Part shown: positions 8,372 through 16,689 of the stretch, in pieces
Position numbering within the stretch: the first letter of the stretch is position 1
Layout: the number at the start of each line of letters is the position of its first letter
Source of the DNA: an uncultured Eubacterium sp.
Lineage (GTDB): Bacteria > Bacillota > Clostridia > Lachnospirales > Lachnospiraceae
Direction: 5' to 3'
NCBI GenBank assembly: GCA_900545725.1
Contig: URAI01000001.1
Coordinates: 73,437-137,436 of the forward strand
Length of the DNA stretch: 64,000 bases
The notes under the pieces: generated by a model
The model's input: the letters and a program-made list of their open reading frames with translations, nothing else
What the model was told of the DNA's origin: nothing
Databases searched by the model: none
Made by a program: the position numbers and the translations under genes

Positions 8372-9232
8372 TTAAAATGTCTCTGTTATATATACAGTCC
8401 TGGCATCCTTTTTCTCCTTAAGATAATTCCTGCATAAAAGTGCTGTCTTTTCATCAGGAAATATTCCAAATACCGTAGGTCCGCTTCCGCTCATCATTGC
8501 ATTATATGCACCATGTGCAAGCATATCTTTCTTGATGGTATCTATTACAGGATATAAAGGAATGGTAACATTCTCCAATACGTTGCCCATTCTATCCGCA
8601 ATCTTTTCTATATTCTGTTCATTAATTGCATCTATTAATCCATCTATATCAGGATGTACATTAACTCCACCCATATCAAGATTCTCATATACAAGCTTTG
8701 TCGATACATTAATTGCCGGCTTGGCAATAACTATCCACATGTGTGGTACAGCCCTAAGACGCGTAAGCTTCTCGCCTATTCCCTCAGCAAGTGCAGTTCC
8801 TCTCATTACACAATATGGAACATCCGCACCTATATTAACCCCCAGCTCCATTATCCTTTTATTAGTCATACCAAGATTATACAGCTTATTAATGCCAAAT
8901 AATGTTGAAGCCGCATCCGTACTTCCTCCTGCCATGCCTGCTGCCACAGGAATGAACTTATTAAGTTCAACTAAAACACCGCCTTTAAAATGATACTCAT
9001 CCTTTAAAAGCCTGGCTGCTTTATATATAAGATTATTTTCATTAACCGGAAGAAATGAAAGGTTAGATTTAATTCTTATTTCATCCTCTTCAATCTTTTT
9101 AATTATAATTCTGTCATATATACCAATAGTCTGCATTATCATGCGTACTTCATGGTATCCGTCATCTCTTTTTCCAAGAACATCAAGTCCAAGATTAATC
9201 TTAGCTCTTGCCTTTAGTCTGATACTATCCAT
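8372..9232 (-). CDS. ispE: 4-diphosphocytidyl-2-C-methyl-D-erythritol kinase
   Basis: 286 residues, a GHMP kinase of the MEP isoprenoid pathway that phosphorylates CDP-ME with ATP. Visible motifs are AKINLGLDVLGKRDDGYHEV near the N terminus, the phosphate loop VPVAAGMAGGSTDAAS in the middle and SGSGPTVFG near the end. The second glycine of the usual GLGGGS loop reads GMAGGS, a mild variation. It is the first gene of a run with the GntR regulator. Confidence 0.93.
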   Translation of the reverse strand: MDSIRLKARAKINLGLDVLGKRDDGYHEVRMIMQTIGIYDRIIIKKIEEDEIRIKSNLSFLPVNENNLIYKAARLLKDEYHFKGGVLVELNKFIPVAAGMAGGSTDAASTLFGINKLYNLGMTNKRIMELGVNIGADVPYCVMRGTALAEGIGEKLTRLRAVPHMWIVIAKPAINVSTKLVYENLDMGGVNVHPDIDGLIDAINEQNIEKIADRMGNVLENVTIPLYPVIDTIKKDMLAHGAYNAMMSGSGPTVFGIFPDEKTALLCRNYLKEKKDARTVYITETF

Positions 9233-9388
9233 CTTTATCTCCTAATATTGTTTCTTGTATACAATAATTTTAATTATACATAATATATTGTACAAATGCA
9301 AGTACATTACTGTCAGCGCAGTCATATCTGCTAATTCGTGAACTACTGCTTCATAGACCTCGCAACCTGCTATCTCCACAGACTTCAA

Positions 9389-10219
9389 TCAGATAGTTTC
9401 CTTATTTTTTCTATACTTATTCGGAGATACTCCCTTTACATGTCTGAACGCATCTCCAAAGTAATTACTATCATTAAAACCACATTCAAATGCTATATCT
9501 GTTATTGACATATCTGTCTCAAGAAGCATCCTGCATGCATTCTTTATTCTTATATTAACAATATACTCCTTGAAGCCAAAGCCTGTCACACGCTTAAATT
9601 TCTTGGAAAGATATGATTTACTGATATGAAACCTCAAAGCCATATCATCAAGCGATAGCTTTTTATTATAATTATCATATATATATGTTGCCACCTCCTG
9701 TATAAGCCTGTTATCAACATCTATTTCCTTTACAACATTATTTTCAAATCTCTGGCATCTTATAATAAACAGTAACAGTTCAATAAGACTTATCCTTATA
9801 AATGCCGGTGATAATATATCCTGCCCCTCGTTTTCAAATATCATCTTATTAATGATAGCTTCAACATAATCTCTTCGTTTTTCGGGAATTGATATTATTT
9901 CTACCTGTAAACAATCTTTTACCATTGCCTCACCGATTACTTCCTTAATCCAGTTAAGACTCTTTTCTTTAAAGCATATGACAAATCTGTCACTATATCC
10001 CTTTACCGGAAATGTACTTTTATGAATAGTTCCGGCAGGAACTATAACAAGGTCTCCCCTGCTCAATTTATAAATATTGTGATCCAGAAAGAATGTGCAG
10101 TCTCCATTTAACAGATAAAATATCTCATAATATGGATGCATATGGCTCGGCTGCTTCTCATCATGTTCATCACGTCTTACTTTATATACTTTATAATCAT
10201 TTTCCATATCCTTAAGCAT
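9389..10219 (-). CDS. AraC family transcriptional regulator with cupin sensor
   Basis: 276 residues from the ATG preceded by AAATGAGGATT; longer in-frame starts run through that ribosome binding site. The N-terminal cupin (about 15-140) has 'HPYYEIFYLLNGDCTFFLD'. The C-terminal double helix-turn-helix (about 180-276) has 'LSLDDMALRFHISKSYLSKKFKRVTG' and 'SITDIAFECGFNDSNYFGDAFRHVKGVSPNKYR'. Such proteins usually sense sugars and activate carbohydrate genes. It is divergent from the MATE exporter gene, with a 231-bp shared upstream region, so it may regulate that gene or itself (inference). Confidence 0.88.
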   Translation of the reverse strand: MLKDMENDYKVYKVRRDEHDEKQPSHMHPYYEIFYLLNGDCTFFLDHNIYKLSRGDLVIVPAGTIHKSTFPVKGYSDRFVICFKEKSLNWIKEVIGEAMVKDCLQVEIISIPEKRRDYVEAIINKMIFENEGQDILSPAFIRISLIELLLFIIRCQRFENNVVKEIDVDNRLIQEVATYIYDNYNKKLSLDDMALRFHISKSYLSKKFKRVTGFGFKEYIVNIRIKNACRMLLETDMSITDIAFECGFNDSNYFGDAFRHVKGVSPNKYRKNKETI

Positions 10220-10450
10220 AATAATCCTCATTTCCACTGCCATAGAACTGTCATTTTATAATATTTATAATTAAAACAGTCCCATAACCAATAACTTTTA
10301 TTAATATCTGTCACAAAAGTAATATTATCACATTTTTTCTGTAAATCAAGGTATTTTCAACTATTAATAAGTGGAATTTACTGTTTTTTATGCTATTATA
10401 TCTATATAAGTATTAAAATGATATTATAACAATTGGAAAGGATGATGAAA

Positions 10451-11851
10451 ATGGCAAAAACTATAAGTGCCGATAAAAGAAATATGATTCTTGAAGGCAA
10501 TCTGATACATGCGATACTTATGCTTGCCATCCCTGTAATGCTCAACAGCTTTATACAGTCCATGTATAATCTTACAGATACTTTCTGGCTTGGCAGGATA
10601 GGTACCGAATCACAGGCTGCCATAACGCTTGTGTCACCCATGCAGAATATTCTTATCAACTTTGGTGCCGGAATAACCACAGCCGGCTCAATACTTATTT
10701 CACAATATCTGGGAGCCAGACAGGACAAACAGGCCAATTCAATGGCTAACCATATATGTATATGCTCAATAACATTCTCTGTATTCTGTGCGATATTCTG
10801 CTGGCTGGCAACTCCGGCAATCGTAGCATGGCTCGGAGCAGAAGGCTCAATATACAATTATGGTATTAAATATTTAAGAATAGTTGTTCTTGACCTTCCA
10901 TTTCTCTTTATGATTAATTTGTATACGTCGGTTAAACAGTCACAGGGAGACACATTAAGACCTATGTTTCTTAATCTTCTCGGTGTGAGCATTAATCTTA
11001 TACTCGACCCGTTACTTCTTATGGTATTTAAGCTCGGTATCGGCGGTGCCGCCTTTGCAACACTTATTGCAAAGATTCCTAGTGCCATCGTTGCATATAT
11101 TGCATTACGAGGCAATAACCAGCTTATCCGTATTGATTTTAAAGGTTTTAAGTTTGAAAAGTCCAAAGCGCTGTCAATATTAAAAATTGGTCTTCCTACA
11201 GCCATTGGCGGAAGCACGATGCAGTTTGGATTCCTTCTTATGACCAAAAATGTCAACGCCTATGGTACTATAGCTACTACAGCTTACGGTATCGGCAATA
11301 AAATTAACAGTATTATTACTATGCCGGCTAACGGTATCGGTTCAGCTATCTCAACTATTGTTGGACAGAATTTCGGTGCCAATAATATAAAGAGAGCTGA
11401 CAAATCATATCACATAGCTTTAAGAATAGGTGTTGCATTTTTATTTATATGTGGTATGATACTTTCAAGACCATTTGTAGCAGAGCCAATTGTACGTTTT
11501 TTCACGTCTGATGAGGCCGTAGTTCCACTTGCAACAAATTTTTTATCAATTATGGCAATTTGCTGCTGGACAAATTCGTTTTATAATGTTACAATGGGTA
11601 TGTTTCAGGGTTCAGGTCATACCATGATTACCATGGCAGTTGATGCATCAAGAATCTGGATATTCAGATTTTTGACACTTTGGATATGTTCATCTGTACT
11701 TGGTATGGGCGTTGAAAGCGTATGGTATGCCGTAGTAGTTAGTAATGCTACATCAGCATTACTCCTATATATTTTATATTGGACTGGAATATGGAAGCGC
11801 CGCACTGTCAATATTGACAAAGATAGTGATTGCGCACCTGAAACAATTTAA
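10451..11851 (+). CDS. MATE family efflux transporter
   Basis: 467 residues from the ATG that follows GGAAAGGATGATGAAA; the earlier TTG and ATG codons overlap the ribosome binding site. About 12 membrane helices are visible, with the MATE-like opening 'ILMLAIPVMLNSFIQSMYNLTDTFWLGRIG' and an internal repeat in the second half. It exports organic cations or drugs using an ion gradient; the substrate is unknown. It stands alone on the plus strand and ends in a strong terminator. Confidence 0.9.
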   Translation: MAKTISADKRNMILEGNLIHAILMLAIPVMLNSFIQSMYNLTDTFWLGRIGTESQAAITLVSPMQNILINFGAGITTAGSILISQYLGARQDKQANSMANHICICSITFSVFCAIFCWLATPAIVAWLGAEGSIYNYGIKYLRIVVLDLPFLFMINLYTSVKQSQGDTLRPMFLNLLGVSINLILDPLLLMVFKLGIGGAAFATLIAKIPSAIVAYIALRGNNQLIRIDFKGFKFEKSKALSILKIGLPTAIGGSTMQFGFLLMTKNVNAYGTIATTAYGIGNKINSIITMPANGIGSAISTIVGQNFGANNIKRADKSYHIALRIGVAFLFICGMILSRPFVAEPIVRFFTSDEAVVPLATNFLSIMAICCWTNSFYNVTMGMFQGSGHTMITMAVDASRIWIFRFLTLWICSSVLGMGVESVWYAVVVSNATSALLLYILYWTGIWKRRTVNIDKDSDCAPETI

Positions 11852-11876
11852 TATGCCATTTTCCCCTATTTCGATA

Positions 11877-11925
11877 GAACTCCGGTTACGCATCCCCCCT
11901 CAGTGTTGCCGGAGTTCCTTTTTAT
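11877..11925 (+). terminator. Rho-independent terminator of the MATE gene
   Basis: GAACTCCGG (11877-11885) pairs with CCGGAGTTC (11909-11917), followed by CTTTTTATT. It lies 25 bp after the MATE stop codon. Confidence 0.85.
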
Positions 11926-11972
11926 TATATAATAAAAACAATATATTATATAATAATGAACGTTATAATATA

Positions 11973-12023
11973 TTAGTGTGAAAAATAATGCTGATGCGAT
12001 TATTTTCCAAAGTTCATAAATGA
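11973..12023 (+). repeat. 51-bp repeat, identical to the complement of 19491-19541
   Basis: All 51 bases match the complement of 19491-19541. It contains TTAGTGTG, TGATGCGATTATTTTCC and AAGTTCATAAATGA. The same last block appears next to the leader elements at 13840 and 35283. Here it lies between two terminators, with no gene behind it in the same direction. Confidence 0.75.
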
Positions 12024-12041
12024 ACAAATATAGAAAAATAT

Positions 12042-12103
12042 AAAAAACAGGCGGATTGGTGTGTTCTGTATAATCAAAACACACCTGACCGCCTGTTTTT
12101 TTT
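12042..12103. terminator. Bidirectional hairpin terminator between convergent genes
   Basis: AAAAAACAGGCGG pairs with CCGCCTGTTTTTT, with an inner GGTGTGTT/AACACACC stem. The A-run on one side and T-run on the other allow function in both directions, between the MATE gene and the flavoprotein gene. Confidence 0.8.
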
Positions 12104-12195
12104 AGAAATCAAATAATCAGATTGATATGCTGTATAATAAATTAATTTATTTTTATACAACTGCTGCCACATATTTTATTAAGTCATATAAAGGC

Positions 12196-12822
12196 TTACC
12201 TTATATAGTTCGTCTTAACCTTTGCTTCTGCTTCCGGTGCTTCTATTCCAGCCTGCTTTCCTGCCTCAATGCATTTTAACATCCAGACCATATTCTTTCC
12301 TAATATACGCATTGTCTGCACACCCTCTTCATCCTTCATAACTTCCTCTGGTGTACTTCCATGTACCATATTCCAGTAATTGCTTGTTATAATCGGCATC
12401 TGTGCAAACGCAGGGTGTTTCATTAACTGGTCAAGAGCCGCTGTTGCTCCGCCTCTTCTGCAGCTTGCTATACATGCTGCCGGCTTATGTGCCATAGGAT
12501 AACCTGCATAGAATAATCTGTCCATAAATGATGTTATCGCTCCTGATGCTGATGCATAATGCACAGGAGTTCCAAATACTATCGCATCTGCTTCTTTAGC
12601 CTTTAATATTCCTTCATTTACAGAATCCTCTGTGTATACACACTGGTGATTACCATTTTTTGAACAGACTCCGCAGCCCATACAGCCCTTTACAGGCTTA
12701 GTTCCTACATGGAATATCTCTGTTTCTATTCCATTTTTTTCAATCTCATCTGCTATAAGCTTAAGTGCTGTATATGTACAGCCTTCTTTTTTAGGACTTC
12801 CGTTAATTAATAATACTTTCAT
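12196..12822 (-). CDS. Iron-sulfur flavoprotein / NADPH-dependent FMN reductase family
   Basis: 208 residues from the ATG preceded by AATGGAGGTTGAA. The flavodoxin-like opening LLINGSPKKEGCTYTAL (4-20) is followed by a compact cysteine set Cys47-x2-Cys50-x2-Cys53-x7-Cys61, typical of iron-sulfur flavoproteins that hold FMN and a 4Fe-4S cluster. 'VFGTPVHYASASGAITSFMDRLFYAG' is the flavin-binding loop. Its role is probably electron transfer or oxidative stress defence in an anaerobe; the partner is unknown. Confidence 0.85.
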   Translation of the reverse strand: MKVLLINGSPKKEGCTYTALKLIADEIEKNGIETEIFHVGTKPVKGCMGCGVCSKNGNHQCVYTEDSVNEGILKAKEADAIVFGTPVHYASASGAITSFMDRLFYAGYPMAHKPAACIASCRRGGATAALDQLMKHPAFAQMPIITSNYWNMVHGSTPEEVMKDEEGVQTMRILGKNMVWMLKCIEAGKQAGIEAPEAEAKVKTNYIR

Positions 12823-13115
12823 TTCAACCTCCATTCGGATGACTTTTATTCTGTCACAGATAATTTCTTAACATAATCTGCAGCCTGAATCATCCTGATA
12901 ATTATATTTTAAAAATTCACCCGCTAATCCTGCTTAGAGCCGTCAGTCAGCTCTGCTGACTTTTTATATCTGCGGTTCTGCAATCCTCGCAAAGCGTATA
13001 TCCCAGCCGGAAATTGAACTCCGACTGAGACAATATTGTTCCCCTCACTATAAAGAAAGGGGCATCTCAGAATGAGATATATACATATAATCTTTACAGG
13101 CTCTGTAATGTGATA
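12823..13115. repeat. Intergenic region with 54-bp hairpin repeat copy 2 and a second hairpin
   Basis: 12916-12969 is the partner of the repeat at 6886-6939, with stem GTCAGC/GCTGAC and loop TCT. A further hairpin at 13025-13070 has CTGAGA/TCTCAG and CCCCT/AGGGG; it lies after the stop of the membrane protein gene and may be its terminator, though a clear T-run is missing. No gene is seen. Confidence 0.4.
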
Positions 13116-13826
13116 TCATTGCTTTTCACTAAGCTTTTTTATAAAGATTAGCATTATCACAATTCCTGCAAGACATACTATACTTCCAAAACCGGGATAT
13201 AATGATATCTCCATACCGCTTCCCAGTACATTTTTTCCGTTTACCATTATTAACAATACCTGTATAATATAAGATATTGCTGATATAAGCAGCACATACC
13301 ATGCAGCCTTATATACTCTTATGCATACAAGTACTGCTGCAACAGCCGCCGCTAATACACACAGCTTTCCAAATATTCCGCCAGCCATATAGCCGGTAAA
13401 CAGGTTTCCTTGACTTAACTTTCCAACATCACCTTTTACACCCCAAAAACTAAGATATGAGCCGATAAACAGTAATATAGCACCTCCCAGTGCTGCTATT
13501 ACCCTGTTGTCCGACATTATTGAATCAAATAAAGCACTTGTCTGGACAGATTCCTGCGGTGTGTTATTTTCTGACCCTGAATCATCCTCTGCCTCTTTCC
13601 CCTTTTCATCATCCAATTGCTTTTTTTCTGATATAACATTATGAAATATTATATCTTTATCATTACCCGAAATATTATTATATGCCTCTTTCCCATCAGA
13701 AGCCTCTTCATATTCTTCATCATATTCTTCTATATGAATATCTGTATTAATCTCTTCTTTATCCATTCTTTCATTGTCTGATATATTGTGAGGTTTATTC
13801 TTATTATGTGGCTTTTTATATTTCAT
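13116..13826 (-). CDS. Membrane protein of unknown function with acidic N-terminal region
   Basis: 236 residues from the ATG after GGAATGGAGATTTAT. The frame stays open for another 39 codons upstream, but that part is the structured leader element. Residues about 1-95 are charged and acidic (many Glu/Asp). They are followed by four hydrophobic segments, beginning 'VIAALGGAILLFIGSYLSFWG', and a short basic tail. I do not recognise a family; the membrane part resembles small four-helix proteins of DUF type. The leader element at its ribosome binding site may control translation. Confidence 0.6.
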   Translation of the reverse strand: MKYKKPHNKNKPHNISDNERMDKEEINTDIHIEEYDEEYEEASDGKEAYNNISGNDKDIIFHNVISEKKQLDDEKGKEAEDDSGSENNTPQESVQTSALFDSIMSDNRVIAALGGAILLFIGSYLSFWGVKGDVGKLSQGNLFTGYMAGGIFGKLCVLAAAVAAVLVCIRVYKAAWYVLLISAISYIIQVLLIMVNGKNVLGSGMEISLYPGFGSIVCLAGIVIMLIFIKKLSEKQ

Positions 13827-13970
13827 ATAAATCTCCATTCCGCAGGCATTTTCTAATACCGGAGAAATCGCGAGCCAAATGTCAGATTTGACTCTGCGAT
13901 AAAGGCTGCTTTGTGACGCCTGCAGCACAAAGAGCCAATTCACTTATGAACTTTTTTACACTATTTCTCC
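13827..13970 (-). promoter_or_regulatory. Structured leader element, copy A (full)
   Basis: Read on the minus strand: a GTTCAT/GTGAAT hairpin; then GGCT and TTTGTG pairing with CACAAA and AGCC around the loop CTGCAGGC; then a stem with CAAAT/ATTTG, GAG/CTC and TCGC/GCGA around CTGAC; then GCCTGCGG (13847-13840), which can pair with the first loop and lies directly before AATGGAGAT and the ATG at 13826. Copy B at 24470 has the same plan with paired base changes. It may be a cis-acting RNA or a BOX-like modular repeat. Confidence 0.55.
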
Positions 13971-14362
13971 ATTTTTCTTTATATATCTGCTATGGTCATT
14001 CTTACATATCTATATAAATGGTAACAGCTTTATATTATTTTATATCTATATATTTTATCAACTATGCCATTGAAATACAATATACAGCTAAATTTTTTCA
14101 CATATATATCCGATTAATATTATAAATAAACAAATATTTACAGGCATATTTATAAAAATAAGTTATAAGCTAAACTGTTAATATGTAAGATAATTTTACT
14201 ATAATCTTTTATCTGCAGCTTCTTACGTTCATTATGTATGATTTTTATATGTATATTTTTTATATGTATAATTTTTATCTGCATAACTTTTTTATATGTA
14301 TAGCTTTTTATCTGTGATATGATGCCGGTATCATATCATAGTATGTACCTAATAATACATCG
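13971..14362. other. AT-rich region with short repeats and a palindrome
   Basis: This is very AT-rich, with degenerate TTTTTATATGTATA-type repeats at about 14240-14300. A perfect palindrome TGATATGAT / ATCATATCA with spacer GCCGGT lies at 14315-14338. It could be a protein binding site or a small hairpin upstream of the gene at 14618. No coding sequence is seen. Confidence 0.4.
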
Positions 14363-14546
14363 GATTATTAATGTTAATATATTTTCATATGCTGATTATT
14401 AATGTTAATGTATTTTCATATGTTGATTATTAATGTTAATGTATTTTCATATGTTGATTATTATTAATGTATTTTCATGTACTGATTATCAATATTAATG
14501 TATTTTCATGTGCTGATTATTATTATTAATATATTTTCATTGTATT
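14363..14546 (+). repeat. Tandem array, six units of about 31 bp
   Basis: The units start at 14363, 14394, 14425, 14456, 14484 and 14515. Units 2 and 3 are identical; the consensus is GATTATTAATGTTAATG then TATTTTCATATGTT. The fourth is 28 bp, the last is 32 bp and degraded. There are no spacers, so it is not a CRISPR array. It ends about 70 bp before the start codon of the next gene. Confidence 0.85.
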
Positions 14547-14617
14547 GATTAATTAAGTCTATATATTTTTATAATACCTGTTAATATTATTAAAATACCG
14601 GCAGATTGGAGATTATT

Positions 14618-15235
14618 ATGGATATAAACAGTATTAATTCACTATACCAGACAACTTCTAACACCCCGTCTGTAAAGACCGGAAAAACTTCTTCTGACAG
14701 TACAGAAACTACTTCCTCTAAATCTGCTTATTCAGGTGCAGCCGCAGTATATGAGGCTTCTGATTCTTCTAAGACAGCATCTGATGCCGGAACTGTCAAA
14801 GTTAAAAGAGATAATTCTGCAATTATTGCACAGCTTAAATCTGATGCAGAAACAAGAATGTCTCAGATGCAGTCCCTTGTAACACAGATGTTTAAAAAGC
14901 AGGGAACTGCTATTGGAACAGCAGATAATATGTGGAAAATGCTTGCAAGCGGCAAATTTACTGCCGATGCCGATACAATAGCACAGGCTAAAAAAGATAT
15001 TTCCGAAGACGGATATTGGGGTGTTTCACAGACTTCCGACAGAATATTCTCATTTGCACAGGCTTTGGCCGGTGATGATAAGCATAAGATGCAAAGCATG
15101 GTTGAAGCCTTTAAGAAGGGCTTTTCAGAAGCAACCAAAGCATGGGGAACCAAACTCCCTGACATATCTAATGATACATATAATGCAGTAATGGACAAAT
15201 TTGATAACTGGTTTAAAGAGGCAGACGGCGAATAA
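14618..15235 (+). CDS. Ser/Thr/Ala-rich protein of unknown function
   Basis: 205 residues from the ATG after TTGGAGATTATT. The first 75 residues are Ser/Thr/Ala-rich and probably disordered. The rest is helical and contains 'GYWGVSQTSDRIFSFAQALAG' and 'GFSEATKAWGTKLPDIS', a pattern I recall from uncharacterised proteins of flagellated bacteria (perhaps DUF5610-like; not verified). There is no signal peptide. It is a single gene with its own upstream repeat array and a long hairpin terminator, so it is transcribed independently of the polysaccharide locus. Confidence 0.55.
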   Translation: MDINSINSLYQTTSNTPSVKTGKTSSDSTETTSSKSAYSGAAAVYEASDSSKTASDAGTVKVKRDNSAIIAQLKSDAETRMSQMQSLVTQMFKKQGTAIGTADNMWKMLASGKFTADADTIAQAKKDISEDGYWGVSQTSDRIFSFAQALAGDDKHKMQSMVEAFKKGFSEATKAWGTKLPDISNDTYNAVMDKFDNWFKEADGE

Positions 15236-15258
15236 TTTGTATTTATTGTAATAAGTAC

Positions 15259-15377
15259 AAAAATAACAAAGAAGGGCATTTTATTTTGCAATAGACGTAT
15301 AAAAGCTAAGCACTTCTAAGATGAGCTAAACTTTTATAGTATTATCGCAAAATAAAATGCCCTTCTTTGTTATTTTT
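15259..15377. terminator. Long hairpin between convergent genes
   Basis: There is a perfect 31-bp inverted repeat: 15259-15289 (containing AAGAAGGGCATTTTATTTTG) against 15347-15377, ending in TTTTT. Inner bases continue the pairing around ATAAAAG/CTTTTAT. The loop contains CTAAG, four bases, then TTCTAAGATGAGC, closely matching the inner arm motif of the elements at 231-871. It can terminate transcription in both directions. Confidence 0.7.
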
Positions 15378-15420
15378 AATTTACTATAATATACTATTTT
15401 AAAATTTTATATTATTGAAA

Positions 15421-16668
15421 TTACATCAGCCAGCAGTCTGAATTGTACCACATAAACAACAGCCATATTTCCGCCGCTGCAAAGAATATCAGTATTATCC
15501 ACTTCAGGACTTTTAACCTGCCGGTCATATTGGCTAATAAGTCATATAAACCTATAAATGCCACATATGAGCCTGCTGTGAACCGGCATGTACTCATTAC
15601 ATGTGATGTAAGTGCTATCATTAATGATAATATTCCAAATGCTGCCATTGAATAATATTTTTTGTATATCATGTATCCATACAATACAAGTATTCCTATA
15701 CAGAACCATCCCATATATGTATATCTTGGCTCTATCTGACCTGTACAAGCTTTCCATAATACTCCTATGATTGGAAAATATTCATCCTCTCTCCATGCTA
15801 TCTGTACATTTTTATAAGCCCATGGATCTCCACAGAAAAATCTCAAAAATGTCATGTAGCAGAAAGCCCCTAACGGGCATAAAAGAACTGACAATATCTT
15901 ATACGGTGTCCTAAGCATTACCTTTATAAAATTCTTAATTCCGGCAATACTTATTCTTTCACCGTTATTAATATCCATATACAGTTCTATTATAAGAGAA
16001 AATACAAGTATACAGCCCACAATTCTCGTTCCGCTTGCAAGTGCCGCCATTATTCCTGCACGTAGGTATTTTTTCTTTGCACTGAAATAGAAAAACAATG
16101 CTATAAACATAACAAATGCCGCTTCTGTATACATAGATGCAAAATAAAATGAATATGGTCCTGCAAGCATTAATATTACAAGGAGCATACCATCATCATC
16201 CCTTACCGCCTGTGACAGCCTCTCAAGACGGCTTCCATCATTTACCGCACCGGGACATACTAACTTTATGCTTCTTGCTTTTATTACACGAAGATATTTT
16301 ACCGCAGTAAATGCTGCTATAAATATACATACATTTGACACGAGCATGCCGGTAACATATGTATCCAGCTTCCAGAATGTCAGACCCTTAACAATCTGAC
16401 ACATAATCACATATACCGGAAAAAACGCCCAGTTGGCCTGAGGGTCTGTATCCAGCGGGAATGTATATCCATTATTTACCATGAAATAATATCTTTTTGC
16501 ATCCCACTGGTTCATAAGAAATGATATTGACCTGTCAGTACCCATATTAAGGTTATATATTATCATCAATATAAGCATTAAAAATCTCGATGCCGCCATA
16601 ATGAATAATATCTTCAAAAATAATGCAGCATTATCATTTTCACGATAAATTCTTTTTAATCGTTCCAT
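15421..16668 (-). CDS. PIG-V-like GT-C membrane glycosyltransferase
   Basis: 415 residues with about 10 membrane helices. The N-terminal third has 'FLMNQWDAKRYYFMVNNGY' and 'NWAFFPVY', the WD-containing first loop and the following aromatic block I associate with PIG-V-type mannosyltransferases. Such GT-C enzymes take a polyprenyl-phosphate-linked sugar and act on the outer face of the membrane. It follows the YfhO gene by 21 bp, so it is the last gene of the polysaccharide run. Donor and acceptor are unknown. Confidence 0.7.
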   Translation of the reverse strand: MERLKRIYRENDNAALFLKILFIMAASRFLMLILMIIYNLNMGTDRSISFLMNQWDAKRYYFMVNNGYTFPLDTDPQANWAFFPVYVIMCQIVKGLTFWKLDTYVTGMLVSNVCIFIAAFTAVKYLRVIKARSIKLVCPGAVNDGSRLERLSQAVRDDDGMLLVILMLAGPYSFYFASMYTEAAFVMFIALFFYFSAKKKYLRAGIMAALASGTRIVGCILVFSLIIELYMDINNGERISIAGIKNFIKVMLRTPYKILSVLLCPLGAFCYMTFLRFFCGDPWAYKNVQIAWREDEYFPIIGVLWKACTGQIEPRYTYMGWFCIGILVLYGYMIYKKYYSMAAFGILSLMIALTSHVMSTCRFTAGSYVAFIGLYDLLANMTGRLKVLKWIILIFFAAAEIWLLFMWYNSDCWLM

Positions 16669-16689
16669 TTATCCTCCATGTTTTAATTA

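Noticed and set aside
12970..13070. tRNA-like or small RNA gene suggested by moderate GC content
   Set aside because: No cloverleaf or T-loop motif could be drawn; only a simple hairpin is supported.
13827..13943. Longer start for the membrane protein at 13116-13826
   Set aside because: The extra 39 codons coincide exactly with the repeated leader element, and the ATG at 13826 has a strong ribosome binding site.
14363..14546. CRISPR-like array of 31-bp units
   Set aside because: Units follow each other directly without unique spacers and no cas gene is in the window.
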